Below, in pieces: positions 49,661 to 58,755 of a DNA stretch of 64,000 bases (positions are counted from its first letter, which is position 1; each line of letters begins with the position of its first letter). Position numbers and translations under genes: made by a program. The DNA comes from Clostridia bacterium (GTDB lineage Bacteria > Bacillota_A > Clostridia > Oscillospirales > CAG-272). The stretch covers positions 44,556 to 108,555 of the forward strand of contig JAFVXC010000030.1 of the NCBI GenBank assembly GCA_017501345.1, read 5' to 3'. The notes under the pieces were generated by a model. That model was not told where the DNA came from. It saw nothing but the letters and a program-made list of their open reading frames with translations, and did no database searches.

Positions 49661-51160
49661 TCAGATGTGAAACAGCTTTTTGCTTGCAAAGATCGGATCG
49701 GACGTGATATTCATCTTCATCTTGCGAAGCACGTTGGCATCGCCCGCGTTCAGAATGTGGGTCGTGTGGAGCTCGCAGTCGCGGAGTCGCGGAAGCTGCT
49801 CGACTGCACGTCTTGCGACGGGATCCGTGACGGCGCAGATGTAGAGCGCGGAGAGGACGTCATCCGCCTTCAGAACGCTGTATCCGCTGGTGCTTCCGCC
49901 GAGCAGATCGTTTTTGAGAGAGAGCAGAGGCTCGAGAACGGTGGGGCTCATCAGAAGGGTGGATTTCGGAATATCCGCCATCACCTTGATGCTGTTGAGA
50001 AGTGCACCGCTGGCGGCGCTCATCAGCTCGGTCGCCTTGCCCGTGATGATGCGTCCGTCGGGCATTTCGATCGCGGCGGCGGGAACACCTCCGCATGCGG
50101 CACTCTTTCTTCGTGCAGGGAGCACGACGGGGCGATCCTCCTCCTTGATTGCGAGCTGCTCCATAATATCACGGATCTTTTCGACCGTTTCGATCGGCTC
50201 CTTCCCCTGCTTATGGTCACAGGCTGCACGGAAATACCGACGGATGATCTCCTGGTTGCTCGCTTCGCGGCAGGCTTCGTCGTCAAAGATCGCGTAGCCT
50301 ACCATATTAACGCCCATATCGGTCGGGCTGCAGTAGAAGGTCGCGTCGCCCGTGATGCGCGAAAGGATACGCTGAACGATCGGGAACGCCTTGACGTCGC
50401 GGTTGTAGTTGACCGTAGATACACCGTAGTGCTCGAGGTGGAAGGGGTCGATCATATTGACGTCCTGCAGGTCGGCGGTCGCCGCCTCGTATGCAAGATT
50501 GACGGGGTGCTTCAGGGGAAGATTCCAGATCGGGAAGGTCTCGTACTTGCCGTAGCCCGCTTTTCTGCCGCGCTCGTGCTCGTGATAAACCTGCGAGAGA
50601 CAGGTCGCGAGCTTGCCGCTTCCGGGACCGGGGGCGGTTACGACGACAAGGGGCTTCGTCGTTTCGATATAGGGATTTGAACCGAATCCGCGGTCGCTTG
50701 CGATGAAGTCGAGATCGTGCGGGTATCCCTTGATATCTCTGTGGACGTAGCAACGGATATCGCTTGCCTCGAGCTTCGTGCGGAGCTGATCTGCCGCCGC
50801 CTGACCATTGTATCGTGTGATCACGACGCTGTTTACCTCGATGCACATTCCCTTGACGAGGTCGATCTGACGAAGCAGATCCTGATCGTAGCTGATGCCG
50901 AGATCAGCACGGATCTTGCTTTTTTCGATGTTTTCAGCACTGATGCAGAAGATGATCTCCACCTTCTCGTGCATCGTCTGAAGCATACGAATCTTTGCAT
51001 CGGGCATAAAGCCCGGGAGCACGCGCGAGGCGTGGAAATCATCGAACAGCTTTCCTCCGAATTCAAGATAAAGCTTGCCGTCGAAGCGATCGATACGCTC
51101 GAGAATGTTTTTCCATTGCTTTTCTGTGTATAGTGCGTTGTCAAAGCCCTTGCGAATCAT
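49661..51160 (-). CDS. DUF1846 family protein
   Basis: 499 residues, full family length. MIRKGFDNALYTEKQWKNI, HVHRDIKGYPHD-like CYVHRDIKGYPHDLDFI and VVTAPGPGSGKLATCLSQVYHE are hallmarks of DUF1846, a conserved cytoplasmic family with an NTPase-like fold and no settled function. APGPGSGKLATC resembles a nucleotide-binding loop. A single gene with its own promoter. Confidence 0.92.
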   Translation of the reverse strand: MIRKGFDNALYTEKQWKNILERIDRFDGKLYLEFGGKLFDDFHASRVLPGFMPDAKIRMLQTMHEKVEIIFCISAENIEKSKIRADLGISYDQDLLRQIDLVKGMCIEVNSVVITRYNGQAAADQLRTKLEASDIRCYVHRDIKGYPHDLDFIASDRGFGSNPYIETTKPLVVVTAPGPGSGKLATCLSQVYHEHERGRKAGYGKYETFPIWNLPLKHPVNLAYEAATADLQDVNMIDPFHLEHYGVSTVNYNRDVKAFPIVQRILSRITGDATFYCSPTDMGVNMVGYAIFDDEACREASNQEIIRRYFRAACDHKQGKEPIETVEKIRDIMEQLAIKEEDRPVVLPARRKSAACGGVPAAAIEMPDGRIITGKATELMSAASGALLNSIKVMADIPKSTLLMSPTVLEPLLSLKNDLLGGSTSGYSVLKADDVLSALYICAVTDPVARRAVEQLPRLRDCELHTTHILNAGDANVLRKMKMNITSDPIFASKKLFHI

Positions 51161-51193
51161 ATTTTGATTCCTCCCCCAAAAAACATCGTTACT

Positions 51194-51222
51194 ATTCTAC
51201 CACAAGTTCGGCCAAATTTCAA
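51194..51222 (-). promoter_or_regulatory. Promoter of the DUF1846 gene
   Basis: Minus strand TTGAAA (51217-51222), 17 bases, TAGAAT (51194-51199). Confidence 0.82.
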
Positions 51223-51298
51223 CCGTCTTTTCAGATTTTTTGGATTTTATTTATACAGCTGCCAAGCGGCAGGAGAGCGACTCCGTTCTAAGCAAATG

Positions 51299-52093
51299 CT
51301 ACGTCAAGCGCTTAGGGTGATCCTCCTGGGGAGAGTGTCCGAGGACCTTTTTGTACTGCCTGTAAAAGGTCGAATAGCTTTCAAAATGGCAGAGCTTTGC
51401 GACCGTTGTCGGCGATTTCCCGGTGCGGATCTGTTCTTCGGCGTAGAGGATGCGCTTTTTTTCAATATACTGCATCAGGCTGATGCCGAGGCTTTTTTTG
51501 AAGGTGTGCACGATCCACGAGGTGCTCATATAGAATTTTGCCGAGAGGATCTCTGCGGAAAGTGGCTCCTCGGGGTGCGCGTCAATGTAGTGCAGAATGC
51601 TTTCGAGCGTGTGGTTTTCACGGATCGGCTCGACCGTTTCCTCTTCGGGCAGATGCTTCAGGAAAAGAAGCACAGTCGATAGTGCGGTGTCAAGATACTC
51701 CAGTGATTCCTCCTCGGGGAATTCGATCTCAGCACGCGCCCAAGCCTCAAAAAATAGATCGAGAAGCGCCCCCTTCGGGACACGATAGATCTCCTTTGAG
51801 CTTTCGACGAAGGAGCGTAAGGACGGGGGAATACGACTTTCGGGAAAATTGATCACGAAGCGCTCGTAGGTCGCATCCGATAGGGGATTCAAATAGTGAA
51901 AGGTACGGGGATGGATGAAGAGCAGGTCGCGCGGCTTCAGTCGATAGACCGATCCCTCTATGATATATTCGGCATCTCCGCGCAGAAAGTAAAGGATCTC
52001 ATATCCGTTGTGCATATGGCGGTGAAAGCCGTCTTTTTGCGGGATCTTTGCTGCGTGATGGAAGGAATAGTGCTTGCTGTCGAATTGATACAT
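51299..52093 (-). CDS. AraC-family regulator of the hexuronate operon
   Basis: 264 residues. A cupin sensor (FHRHMHNGYEILYFLRGDAEYIIEG; LKPRDLLFIHPRTFHY) and two C-terminal HTH units at about 175-258 (LSAEILSAKFYMSTSWIVHTFKKSLG; VAKLCHFESYSTFYRQYKKVLGHSP). Divergent from the uronate operon with 154 bases between them, so it probably responds to a uronate-pathway intermediate. Confidence 0.86.
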   Translation of the reverse strand: MYQFDSKHYSFHHAAKIPQKDGFHRHMHNGYEILYFLRGDAEYIIEGSVYRLKPRDLLFIHPRTFHYLNPLSDATYERFVINFPESRIPPSLRSFVESSKEIYRVPKGALLDLFFEAWARAEIEFPEEESLEYLDTALSTVLLFLKHLPEEETVEPIRENHTLESILHYIDAHPEEPLSAEILSAKFYMSTSWIVHTFKKSLGISLMQYIEKKRILYAEEQIRTGKSPTTVAKLCHFESYSTFYRQYKKVLGHSPQEDHPKRLT

Positions 52094-52129
52094 CGTATAC
52101 CTCGCGTTGTGTGGGCTCGTAATGACTCT

Positions 52130-52158
52130 ATTATATCACACAAATGCCAAAAATGCAA
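52130..52158 (-). promoter_or_regulatory. Promoter of the AraC regulator gene
   Basis: Minus strand TTGCAT (52153-52158), 17 bases, TATAAT (52130-52135). It overlaps the left half of the inverted repeat at 52145. Confidence 0.8.
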
Positions 52159-52198
52159 TACAAAATGCGGATTTTGCTATTTATTTTCGCTTTTGGCA
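52145..52198. promoter_or_regulatory. Inverted repeat, likely AraC-type operator
   Basis: TGCCAAAA (52145-52152) and TTTTGGCA (52191-52198), perfect 8-base arms 38 bases apart. The left half overlaps the regulator promoter, and the right half ends 4 bases before the operon -10. Centre spacing of about 46 bases is close to four helical turns. Confidence 0.55.
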
Positions 52199-52202
52199 GA
52201 GT

Positions 52203-52208
52203 TATAAT
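52203..52208 (+). promoter_or_regulatory. -10 box of the hexuronate operon
   Basis: TATAAT without a good -35 (TTTATT at the 17-base position), as expected of an activator-dependent promoter. Confidence 0.65.
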
Positions 52209-52247
52209 ATAGAAGGAAAATGCTTTTATGATGGGAGGATATAAATA

Positions 52248-53099
52248 ATGATCAGACTCAGTGCATTTTCGGATGAAGCAGGTAAGCCGCTTGAAGCACA
52301 GATCGCGGCGCTTCTTCGAAACAACATCCACTTAACCGAGCTCCGTTCGGTCGGAGATAAAAACGTCAAGGACCTGACCCTCGATGAGGCGCGGGCGATC
52401 TCCTGCGAGCTCAAAAAGAACGGCATTGCACTTTCTGCACTCGGATCGCCGATGGGCAAGGTCGATATCAGTGTCGATATGGATGAATATCTCGGTACCG
52501 TGCGCCATCTGTGTGAGCTTGCACAGGTACTCGGAACCGACCGCATCCGTATGTTCAGCTTCCGTAAATCGTACGAGAATCGCGAGAAGGTCATCGAAAA
52601 CCTCCGCCGTATGGTTGAAGTTGCGAAGGAATACGGCGTGACGCTCTGCCACGAAAACGAAAAAAAGATCTACGGTGACACGGTCGAGCGTGTGCTTGAC
52701 ATCAAGGAAAACGTACCGGGGCTTGCGTTCGTATACGACCCCGCGAACTTCCTGCAGTGTGATGAGATGCCCGATAAGACGCTCCCCGCGCTTCACGGCA
52801 TCAGTACTTATTTCCACATCAAGGACGTCATTCACGAAACGGGCGAGCTTGTCCCTGCAGGCTACGGAGACGGGCAGATCGCCCGCCTCGTGCAGATGAT
52901 CGAGGGCGACACCATCCTGACCCTCGAGCCGCACCTGAAGCTCTTCGGAAGCTACAAGGATATTGACGGCGAGGAAATGAAGCACCGTATGCGCTTCGAC
53001 ACGAATGATGAAGCGTTCGATGCGGCGGTCGCAGCACTGAAAAAGCTCCTTATGGAGAACGGTTACCGTGAGGAAAACGGAGGCTTTGTGAAGGCATGA
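52248..53099 (+). CDS. Sugar phosphate isomerase/epimerase-like TIM barrel, copy 1
   Basis: 283 residues of the xylose-isomerase-like (AP endonuclease 2) fold. Metal ligands are suggested by CHENEK (Glu near 146), VYDPANF, FHIKD (His near 190) and TLEPH (Glu). The substrate is unknown; relatives epimerise or cleave keto sugars. RBS GGGAGGAT. It overlaps the next gene by 4 bases (ATGA). Confidence 0.85.
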   Translation: MIRLSAFSDEAGKPLEAQIAALLRNNIHLTELRSVGDKNVKDLTLDEARAISCELKKNGIALSALGSPMGKVDISVDMDEYLGTVRHLCELAQVLGTDRIRMFSFRKSYENREKVIENLRRMVEVAKEYGVTLCHENEKKIYGDTVERVLDIKENVPGLAFVYDPANFLQCDEMPDKTLPALHGISTYFHIKDVIHETGELVPAGYGDGQIARLVQMIEGDTILTLEPHLKLFGSYKDIDGEEMKHRMRFDTNDEAFDAAVAALKKLLMENGYREENGGFVKA

Positions 53100-53875
53100 A
53101 GGCGGGCCTGAATATTTTTTCGATCAGAAATCTTCTTGAAACCGAGGAATCCTTTCTCTGTGCGGCAAAGCAGCTGAAGGAAATGGGTTACTCCTATCTG
53201 CAGTACTCGGGAATGCCCTTTGACGCACAAAAGGCAAAGCGCGTATCGGAGGAGACGGGAATGCCCTTCGTATTGACGCACGTGCCGATGGATCGCATCC
53301 TGAACGATACCGATGCGCTCGTATGGGAGCATCTCTCCTTCGGGTGCAGAAACATCGGGCTCGGAGCGATGCCGATCGCTGACATTATGAACAAGGAAAA
53401 GTGCTACGAAACGATCGCGGCGCTTGACCGTGCAGGTGCGCGTATGGAGGAGCTTGGATGCAGGTTCTTTTACCATCATCACTACTTTGAGTTTTACCGC
53501 CACGACGGTGTGACGGTATTTGATTACATCCTGGAGAACGCGCCGCACATCAATTTCACGCTTGACACCTACTGGCTTCAGTATGGCGGCGTGGACATCT
53601 GCGACACGATCGACCGCCTGAATGGGCGCATCGCGTGCGTTCATTTGAAGGATTATATGATCGCACAGAAGCCTGTGAAGGAGGGAGTAAAGCCCGGCTT
53701 TGAGCCTCGCTTTGCGCCTGTCGGTGACGGTACGATCAATATGAAGGCGGCGGTCGAGCACGCAAAGGCGGCGGGAGCGGAGTATTTCCTCGTTGAGCAG
53801 GACAATGCGTCAAAGCTCCCCGACACACTCGGTCAGGTCGAGCGAAGCATTCGCTACATCAATCAGTATTTATAA
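53096..53875 (+). CDS. Sugar phosphate isomerase/epimerase-like TIM barrel, copy 2
   Basis: 259 residues, same superfamily as the preceding gene but distantly related. HHHYFEF (about 122-128), LDTYWLQ, VHLKDY (His near 182) and VEQDN near the end supply the metal-site pattern. Translationally coupled to copy 1, so the two may act in sequence or as a complex. Confidence 0.85.
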   Translation: MKAGLNIFSIRNLLETEESFLCAAKQLKEMGYSYLQYSGMPFDAQKAKRVSEETGMPFVLTHVPMDRILNDTDALVWEHLSFGCRNIGLGAMPIADIMNKEKCYETIAALDRAGARMEELGCRFFYHHHYFEFYRHDGVTVFDYILENAPHINFTLDTYWLQYGGVDICDTIDRLNGRIACVHLKDYMIAQKPVKEGVKPGFEPRFAPVGDGTINMKAAVEHAKAAGAEYFLVEQDNASKLPDTLGQVERSIRYINQYL

Positions 53876-53893
53876 GATCCGGAGGAAGAAAAA

Positions 53894-55072
53894 ATGGAAC
53901 AGGTCAGATACGGTATTATCGGAGTCGGAAACCAAGGCTCGAACTATATGCTGAAGATCTTTGACGCGGGCAAGGCGGAAAACGCGGTCGTCACGGCGGT
54001 TTGCGATATCAACGAAAAGAAGATCGAGAATATTAAGAGCAAGACAAAGAATAAGGACGTAACGTATTTTACCGATTACAAGGAAATGCTCGACAGCGGG
54101 CTTTGTGACGCGGTGCTGGTCGAGGTGCCGCACTACAGCCACCCCGAAATGGTCGAGGAGTGCCTGAAGCGTGGCATCAACGTCATTTGCGAGAAGCCTG
54201 CGGGCGTTTACACGAAGCAAGTGCGCGAGATGAACGAGGCAGCGTCAAAGGGCTCGGCTCTTTTTGCTATGATGTTCAATCAGCGCACGAACTGTCTTTA
54301 CCGCAAGATGAGAGAGATCATCAGAGAGGGCGGCATCGGTGAGCTTCAGAGAGTGACCTGGATCATCACCGACTGGTTCAGATCCCAGCAGTATTACGAC
54401 AGCGGAAGCTGGCGTGCGACCTGGGAAGGGGAGGGCGGCGGCGTCCTCATCAATCAGTGCCCCCATCAGATCGACCTCGTGCAGTGGGTCGTCGGAGAGA
54501 TGCCCGTGTCGGTCAATGGCTTCTGCCAGTATGGCAAATGGCATGATATCGAGGTCGAGGACGAGGTCACGGCTTACTTCCGCTATAAGAATGGCGCGAC
54601 GGGTGTGTTCATCACCACGACGGGTGAGGCGCCCGGTACGAATCGCTTTGAGGTATCGGGAACGAAGGGCAAGCTCATTTGCGAGGGCGGTAAGCTCACC
54701 TGGGTAAAGAACGAGATCGACAGTATGGTATGGTCGAAGACGACCACGGAGGGCTTCAAGAAGCCGCCGAAAGAAACCGTAGAGGTCGAGACCGACGGAA
54801 AGAATCCGCAGCACGCGGGTATTATCAACAACTTCACCGCGGCGATCCTCGGCACAGAGCCCTTGTTCGTTGACGGCAGAGAGGGAATTGCGGGCGTTGA
54901 GCTGATGAATGCGATCGAGCTTTCGGGTTGGAACAATGGCGAAACGATCACGCTTCCCGTCGACGAGGATCGCTATCTCCGCGAGCTGAATGCGCACCGC
55001 GCGGTGTCGCGCCTCAAGGTCGTTGACGACAGTGCCGTGACCGATACGTCGGGAACCTTCGGCGATAAGTAA
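53894..55072 (+). CDS. Gfo/Idh/MocA oxidoreductase, copy 1
   Basis: 392 residues. NAD(P) Rossmann motif GIIGVGNQGSNY near residue 8, the EKP motif CEKPAG near 98, and the catalytic-domain segment EGGGVLINQCPHQIDLVQW with an active-site His. Predicted to oxidise or reduce a hydroxyl of a sugar or glycoside. RBS GGAGG. In operon with two TIM barrels and the mannonate genes. Confidence 0.87.
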   Translation: MEQVRYGIIGVGNQGSNYMLKIFDAGKAENAVVTAVCDINEKKIENIKSKTKNKDVTYFTDYKEMLDSGLCDAVLVEVPHYSHPEMVEECLKRGINVICEKPAGVYTKQVREMNEAASKGSALFAMMFNQRTNCLYRKMREIIREGGIGELQRVTWIITDWFRSQQYYDSGSWRATWEGEGGGVLINQCPHQIDLVQWVVGEMPVSVNGFCQYGKWHDIEVEDEVTAYFRYKNGATGVFITTTGEAPGTNRFEVSGTKGKLICEGGKLTWVKNEIDSMVWSKTTTEGFKKPPKETVEVETDGKNPQHAGIINNFTAAILGTEPLFVDGREGIAGVELMNAIELSGWNNGETITLPVDEDRYLRELNAHRAVSRLKVVDDSAVTDTSGTFGDK

Positions 55073-55091
55073 GGCTGAATCCGGAGGTCTT

Positions 55092-56054
55092 ATGAGATCG
55101 GCAATTATCGGATACGGTGTGATCGGTAAGGTGCACGCAAGAGCCATTCCGCAGTACGGTACGCTTGAAGCGATCTGCGACGTCAACGAGGAGGTGCTCG
55201 AAAACGCACCCGCCGAGCGGAAATATACCGATTACAGAAAAATGCTTGACGAGGTGCGACCCGATGTCGTGCACGTCTGTACACCGCATTATTTGCACGC
55301 AGAAATGGTGATCGAGGCGCTCGGACGCGGGATCAACGTGCTTTGCGAAAAGCCGCTTTGTATCCGCGAGGAGGACATCGGGCGCATTCTCGAGGCTGAG
55401 CGGAAATCGACCGCGAGCCTTGCGGTCTGTCACCAGAACAGATATAACAGTGCGAATCTGTTCGTGAAGGAATACCTTGCGGGAAAGACCGTTACGGCGG
55501 CAGTCGGGCAGGTCTCGTGGCACCGTGATGAAGACTACTATGCGTCGGGCGAATGGCGCGGCAGACGGGATACCGAGGGAGGGGGAGTGCTGATCAATCA
55601 GGCGCTCCATACCCTTGATCTTATGCAGTGGCTGTGTGGAATGCCCGAGGCGCTTACAGCAAGCATATCAAATCTGACCCTGCAGGAGAAGATCGAGGTT
55701 GAGGACACCGCAGCGGTGCTGTGTCGTGGGGAAAACGGTGGCAACTTCACCTTTTATGCGTCGAACGGAAGCGCGAAGTCCTGCCCTGTGGAGGTCACGC
55801 TGTGCATCGGCAAGGAAATCGTGAAGCTGATGCCACATTACGTGGTGATCGGAAACACGCTCCATACCTTTGAGGAAAAGCGCCGTGTGCTTGGAAAGGA
55901 CTGCTACGGAAGCGGCCACGAGGCGCTGATCGCGGATTACTACGACTGCATCGAGACGGGAAGACATTTTGAGATCGACGGCGCGGAGAGCGCAAAGGTC
56001 GTTCGGATGATCCTTGCGGCTTACAGGAGCCAAGGCAATCTTGTAGAGCTGTGA
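55092..56054 (+). CDS. Gfo/Idh/MocA oxidoreductase, copy 2
   Basis: 320 residues. GYGVIGKVHARA at the N-terminus, CEKPLC near 95, and EGGGVLINQALHTLDLMQW as in copy 1. Shorter C-terminal domain. The two copies keep the same unusual Asn-Gln where many relatives have Asp in this segment, so they probably share a substrate class. Confidence 0.87.
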   Translation: MRSAIIGYGVIGKVHARAIPQYGTLEAICDVNEEVLENAPAERKYTDYRKMLDEVRPDVVHVCTPHYLHAEMVIEALGRGINVLCEKPLCIREEDIGRILEAERKSTASLAVCHQNRYNSANLFVKEYLAGKTVTAAVGQVSWHRDEDYYASGEWRGRRDTEGGGVLINQALHTLDLMQWLCGMPEALTASISNLTLQEKIEVEDTAAVLCRGENGGNFTFYASNGSAKSCPVEVTLCIGKEIVKLMPHYVVIGNTLHTFEEKRRVLGKDCYGSGHEALIADYYDCIETGRHFEIDGAESAKVVRMILAAYRSQGNLVEL

Positions 56055-56134
56055 GGGCGCTGAGTCTGAGGCTCCAAGCACGGAAGGATATATTCAATGA
56101 ATGCCGTAAAATGAATTTTTGAGGAGAGATACAT

Positions 56135-57172
56135 ATGAAAATGACATTTCGCTGGTACGGGCCGTCCGATGTGATCCCGCTCCGGTATATCAGACAGATC
56201 CCGAATATGTCGGGGGTCGTGACCGCAGTCTACGACGAGCCCGTCGGAGAGATTTGGGGGGAAGAGAAGATCGCCCGCCTGAAGGCGCTATGTGATGACG
56301 AGTGCCTCGGAATGGAGGTCATCGAGTCGGTTCCCGTGCACGAGGACATCAAGCTCGGAAGACCCTCGCGCGACAGACTCATCGCGAATTACGCCGAGAC
56401 GATCCGCAACCTCGGAAAGCACGGCGTAAAGTGCATTTGTTATAATTTTATGCCCGTGTTCGATTGGCTTCGGACGAATCTGAAGACCGTTGCTCCGGAT
56501 GGGAGCAATTCGCTGTCCTATAACCATGAGGAGCTGATGAGCCTTGATCCGAAGAATCTACACCTTCCCGGTTGGGATGAGAGCTACAAGCCCGCAGAGC
56601 TGAATACACTACTCGAGTCCTATTCGGGAATGACACACGAGCAGCTCTTTGACAATCTCGTGTATTTTCTGAACGGAATTATGCCCGCGTGTGACGAGAC
56701 GGGCATCAATATGGCGATCCATCCCGACGATCCGCCGTGGGATATGTTCGGTCTGCCCCGTATCATTACAGGAGCGGATAGCTACGACAGGCTCTTTTCG
56801 GCGGTTCCGAATCCCCACAACGGCGTGACCTTCTGCACGGGCTCGCTCGGCGCGGGACGTGAGAACGATCTCGTGGCGATGGCAGAGAAGTACACAAGCC
56901 GTATCTTCTTTGCGCACATCCGTCAGCTCCGCTTCTCGGGCGAGAAGGACTTCTGCGAGGCGGGACATCTGACTTGCGGCGGAGACCTCGATATTTACGG
57001 TGTCGTCCGTGCGCTCGTTCGGAACGGCTTTGACGGCTACGTGCGCCCCGACCACGGGCGCAACATCTGGGGGGAGGACGGCAAGCCCGGTTACGGCCTT
57101 TACGACCGTGCCCTCGGTGCGGCATACCTCAACGGTCTCTTTGAAGCCGCTGAGAAAGAAACGGATAAATAA
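56135..57172 (+). CDS. uxuA: Mannonate dehydratase
   Basis: 345 residues, dehydrating D-mannonate to 2-keto-3-deoxygluconate. FRWYGPSDVIPL at the start, FMPVFDWLRT (about 104-113), MAIHPDDPPW and GSLGAGRENDL, FAHIRQ and RPDHGR are all UxuA signatures; His and Cys residues in these segments bind Mn/Fe. RBS GGAG. A gap of 80 bases from the previous gene contains no promoter I can see. Confidence 0.96.
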   Translation: MKMTFRWYGPSDVIPLRYIRQIPNMSGVVTAVYDEPVGEIWGEEKIARLKALCDDECLGMEVIESVPVHEDIKLGRPSRDRLIANYAETIRNLGKHGVKCICYNFMPVFDWLRTNLKTVAPDGSNSLSYNHEELMSLDPKNLHLPGWDESYKPAELNTLLESYSGMTHEQLFDNLVYFLNGIMPACDETGINMAIHPDDPPWDMFGLPRIITGADSYDRLFSAVPNPHNGVTFCTGSLGAGRENDLVAMAEKYTSRIFFAHIRQLRFSGEKDFCEAGHLTCGGDLDIYGVVRALVRNGFDGYVRPDHGRNIWGEDGKPGYGLYDRALGAAYLNGLFEAAEKETDK

Positions 57173-57185
57173 AGGAGTATAGAAG

Positions 57186-58016
57186 ATGAAGCTTCCATTC
57201 AGTGTAGATTTAAGCGATAAGGTTATAGCAGTAACGGGTGCGGGCGGTGTGATCTGCTCGGCGTTTTCGAAGGCGCTTGCCGAATGCGGTGCGCGGGTCG
57301 CTCTTCTCGATATCAACGAGGCGGCTGTCAACGCAGTTGCCGCAGAGATCGGCGAAAATGCACTTCCCATTGCCTGCAACTGTCTTGACAAGGAGAGCAT
57401 TACGGCGGCAAAGGAGCAGATCCATACAAAATGGGGACAGGTCAATTTCCTCATCAACGGTGCAGGCGGCAACAATCCGCGCGCGACCTGCGACAACGAG
57501 ACGATGACGCCCGACCTTACGGGTGTAAAGGACTTTTTTGCCCTTGACGAAAGCGGGCTCAAGTTCGTATTCGATCTGAACATCACCTCGGCATTCCTCG
57601 TGACACAGGTGTTTGCCGCAGATATGATCGAGACGGGCGGCAATATCATCAACATTTCGTCGATGAACGCCTTCCGTCCCCTCACGAAGATCCCTGCATA
57701 CTCTGCGGCAAAGGCAGGTATCTCGAACTTCACAGAATGGCTTGCCGTTCATTTCGCGCCCTGCAAGATCCGCTGTAATGCGATCGCCCCGGGCTTTTTC
57801 GTAACGAATCAGAATCGCGGGCTTCTCTTTAACGAGGACGGATCCCCCACGCCGCGTACGGGTAAGATCCTCGCGGCAACTCCGATGAAGAAGTTTGGAG
57901 AGATCGACGATCTCATCGGAACGCTCCTCTGGCTCTCCGATGACAGCGCCAGCGGCTTTGTCACGGGTACCGTCATTCCTGTCGACGGCGGCTTCTCCGC
58001 ATACAGTGGGGTCTGA
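57186..58016 (+). CDS. uxuB: Fructuronate reductase (D-mannonate oxidoreductase), SDR type
   Basis: 276 residues, a short-chain dehydrogenase. Glycine motif TGAGGVICSAF (17-27), NGAGG, and the catalytic Tyr172/Lys176 (YSAAKAG) with Ser158/159. It lies 14 bases after uxuA, where Gram-positive operons place SDR-type mannonate oxidoreductase (like B. subtilis UxuB). Interconverts D-fructuronate and D-mannonate with NAD(H). Confidence 0.87.
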   Translation: MKLPFSVDLSDKVIAVTGAGGVICSAFSKALAECGARVALLDINEAAVNAVAAEIGENALPIACNCLDKESITAAKEQIHTKWGQVNFLINGAGGNNPRATCDNETMTPDLTGVKDFFALDESGLKFVFDLNITSAFLVTQVFAADMIETGGNIINISSMNAFRPLTKIPAYSAAKAGISNFTEWLAVHFAPCKIRCNAIAPGFFVTNQNRGLLFNEDGSPTPRTGKILAATPMKKFGEIDDLIGTLLWLSDDSASGFVTGTVIPVDGGFSAYSGV

Positions 58017-58076
58017 TCTTATACCGTAATATCGTAAAATAATAGATAAAAACAGGAAAAATTTGTAATATAGCGG

Positions 58077-58105
58077 TAGACACGGAAAAAAGTTTGTGAT
58101 ATAAT
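58077..58105 (+). promoter_or_regulatory. Promoter of eda-kdgK
   Basis: TAGACA (58077-58082), 17 bases, TATAAT (58100-58105). It gives KDG/KDPG enzymes expression independent of the AraC-controlled genes. Confidence 0.8.
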
Positions 58106-58161
58106 AAGCATAAAATAGGGAAGATCTCCCGAAAACCATTATCTGAAAGAAGGATCAAGCT

Positions 58162-58752
58162 ATGTCTTACACGAACATTGATTGTCTCTTTGAAAAATCG
58201 AAATACGTTCCCGTTGTGGTCATCAAGAGCCTCGACGAGACCGTTCCTACTCTGACTGCACTTCGGAATGCAGGGATCCCGACTGCTGAGATCACATTCC
58301 GTACCGCCTGCGCCGCCGATGCGATCCGCCTCGGTGCAGAGCAGTTCCCCGATATGCTTATCGGTGCAGGTACCGTTGTAAATGCCGAGCAGGCTAAGGC
58401 GGCACTTGCGGCAGGTGCGAAGTTCATCGTGTCCCCCGGTCTCTCTGCCGCTGTTGCAGAGGTTTGCCGTGAGGCGGACGTTCCGTACATTCCCGGTTGT
58501 GTGACCCCCACTGAGATTATGCAGGCGCTTGACCTCGGCATCACTACGGTCAAGTTCTTCCCGGCAAATGTTTACGGCGGTCTGAAGGCACTTAAGGCAC
58601 TCGCGGCACCCTTCCCGCAGGTAAGATTCGTTCCCACGGGCGGTGTGGATCGCTCGAACATCGACGAATTCCTCGCCTTTGAGAAGATCGTGGCGATCGG
58701 TGGAAGCTTCTTCGTGAAGGAAGCATTTGAAAAAATGAATGCGGAGGCATAA
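58162..58752 (+). CDS. eda: 2-keto-3-deoxy-6-phosphogluconate aldolase
   Basis: 196 residues, class I aldolase splitting KDPG to pyruvate and glyceraldehyde 3-phosphate. The Schiff-base lysine is Lys131 (TVKFFPA), the catalytic Glu43 lies in AEITFRT, and GAGTV and PTGGV bind substrate. RBS AAGGA. It precedes kdgK by 3 bases. Confidence 0.94.
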   Translation: MSYTNIDCLFEKSKYVPVVVIKSLDETVPTLTALRNAGIPTAEITFRTACAADAIRLGAEQFPDMLIGAGTVVNAEQAKAALAAGAKFIVSPGLSAAVAEVCREADVPYIPGCVTPTEIMQALDLGITTVKFFPANVYGGLKALKALAAPFPQVRFVPTGGVDRSNIDEFLAFEKIVAIGGSFFVKEAFEKMNAEA

Positions 58753-58755
58753 AAA

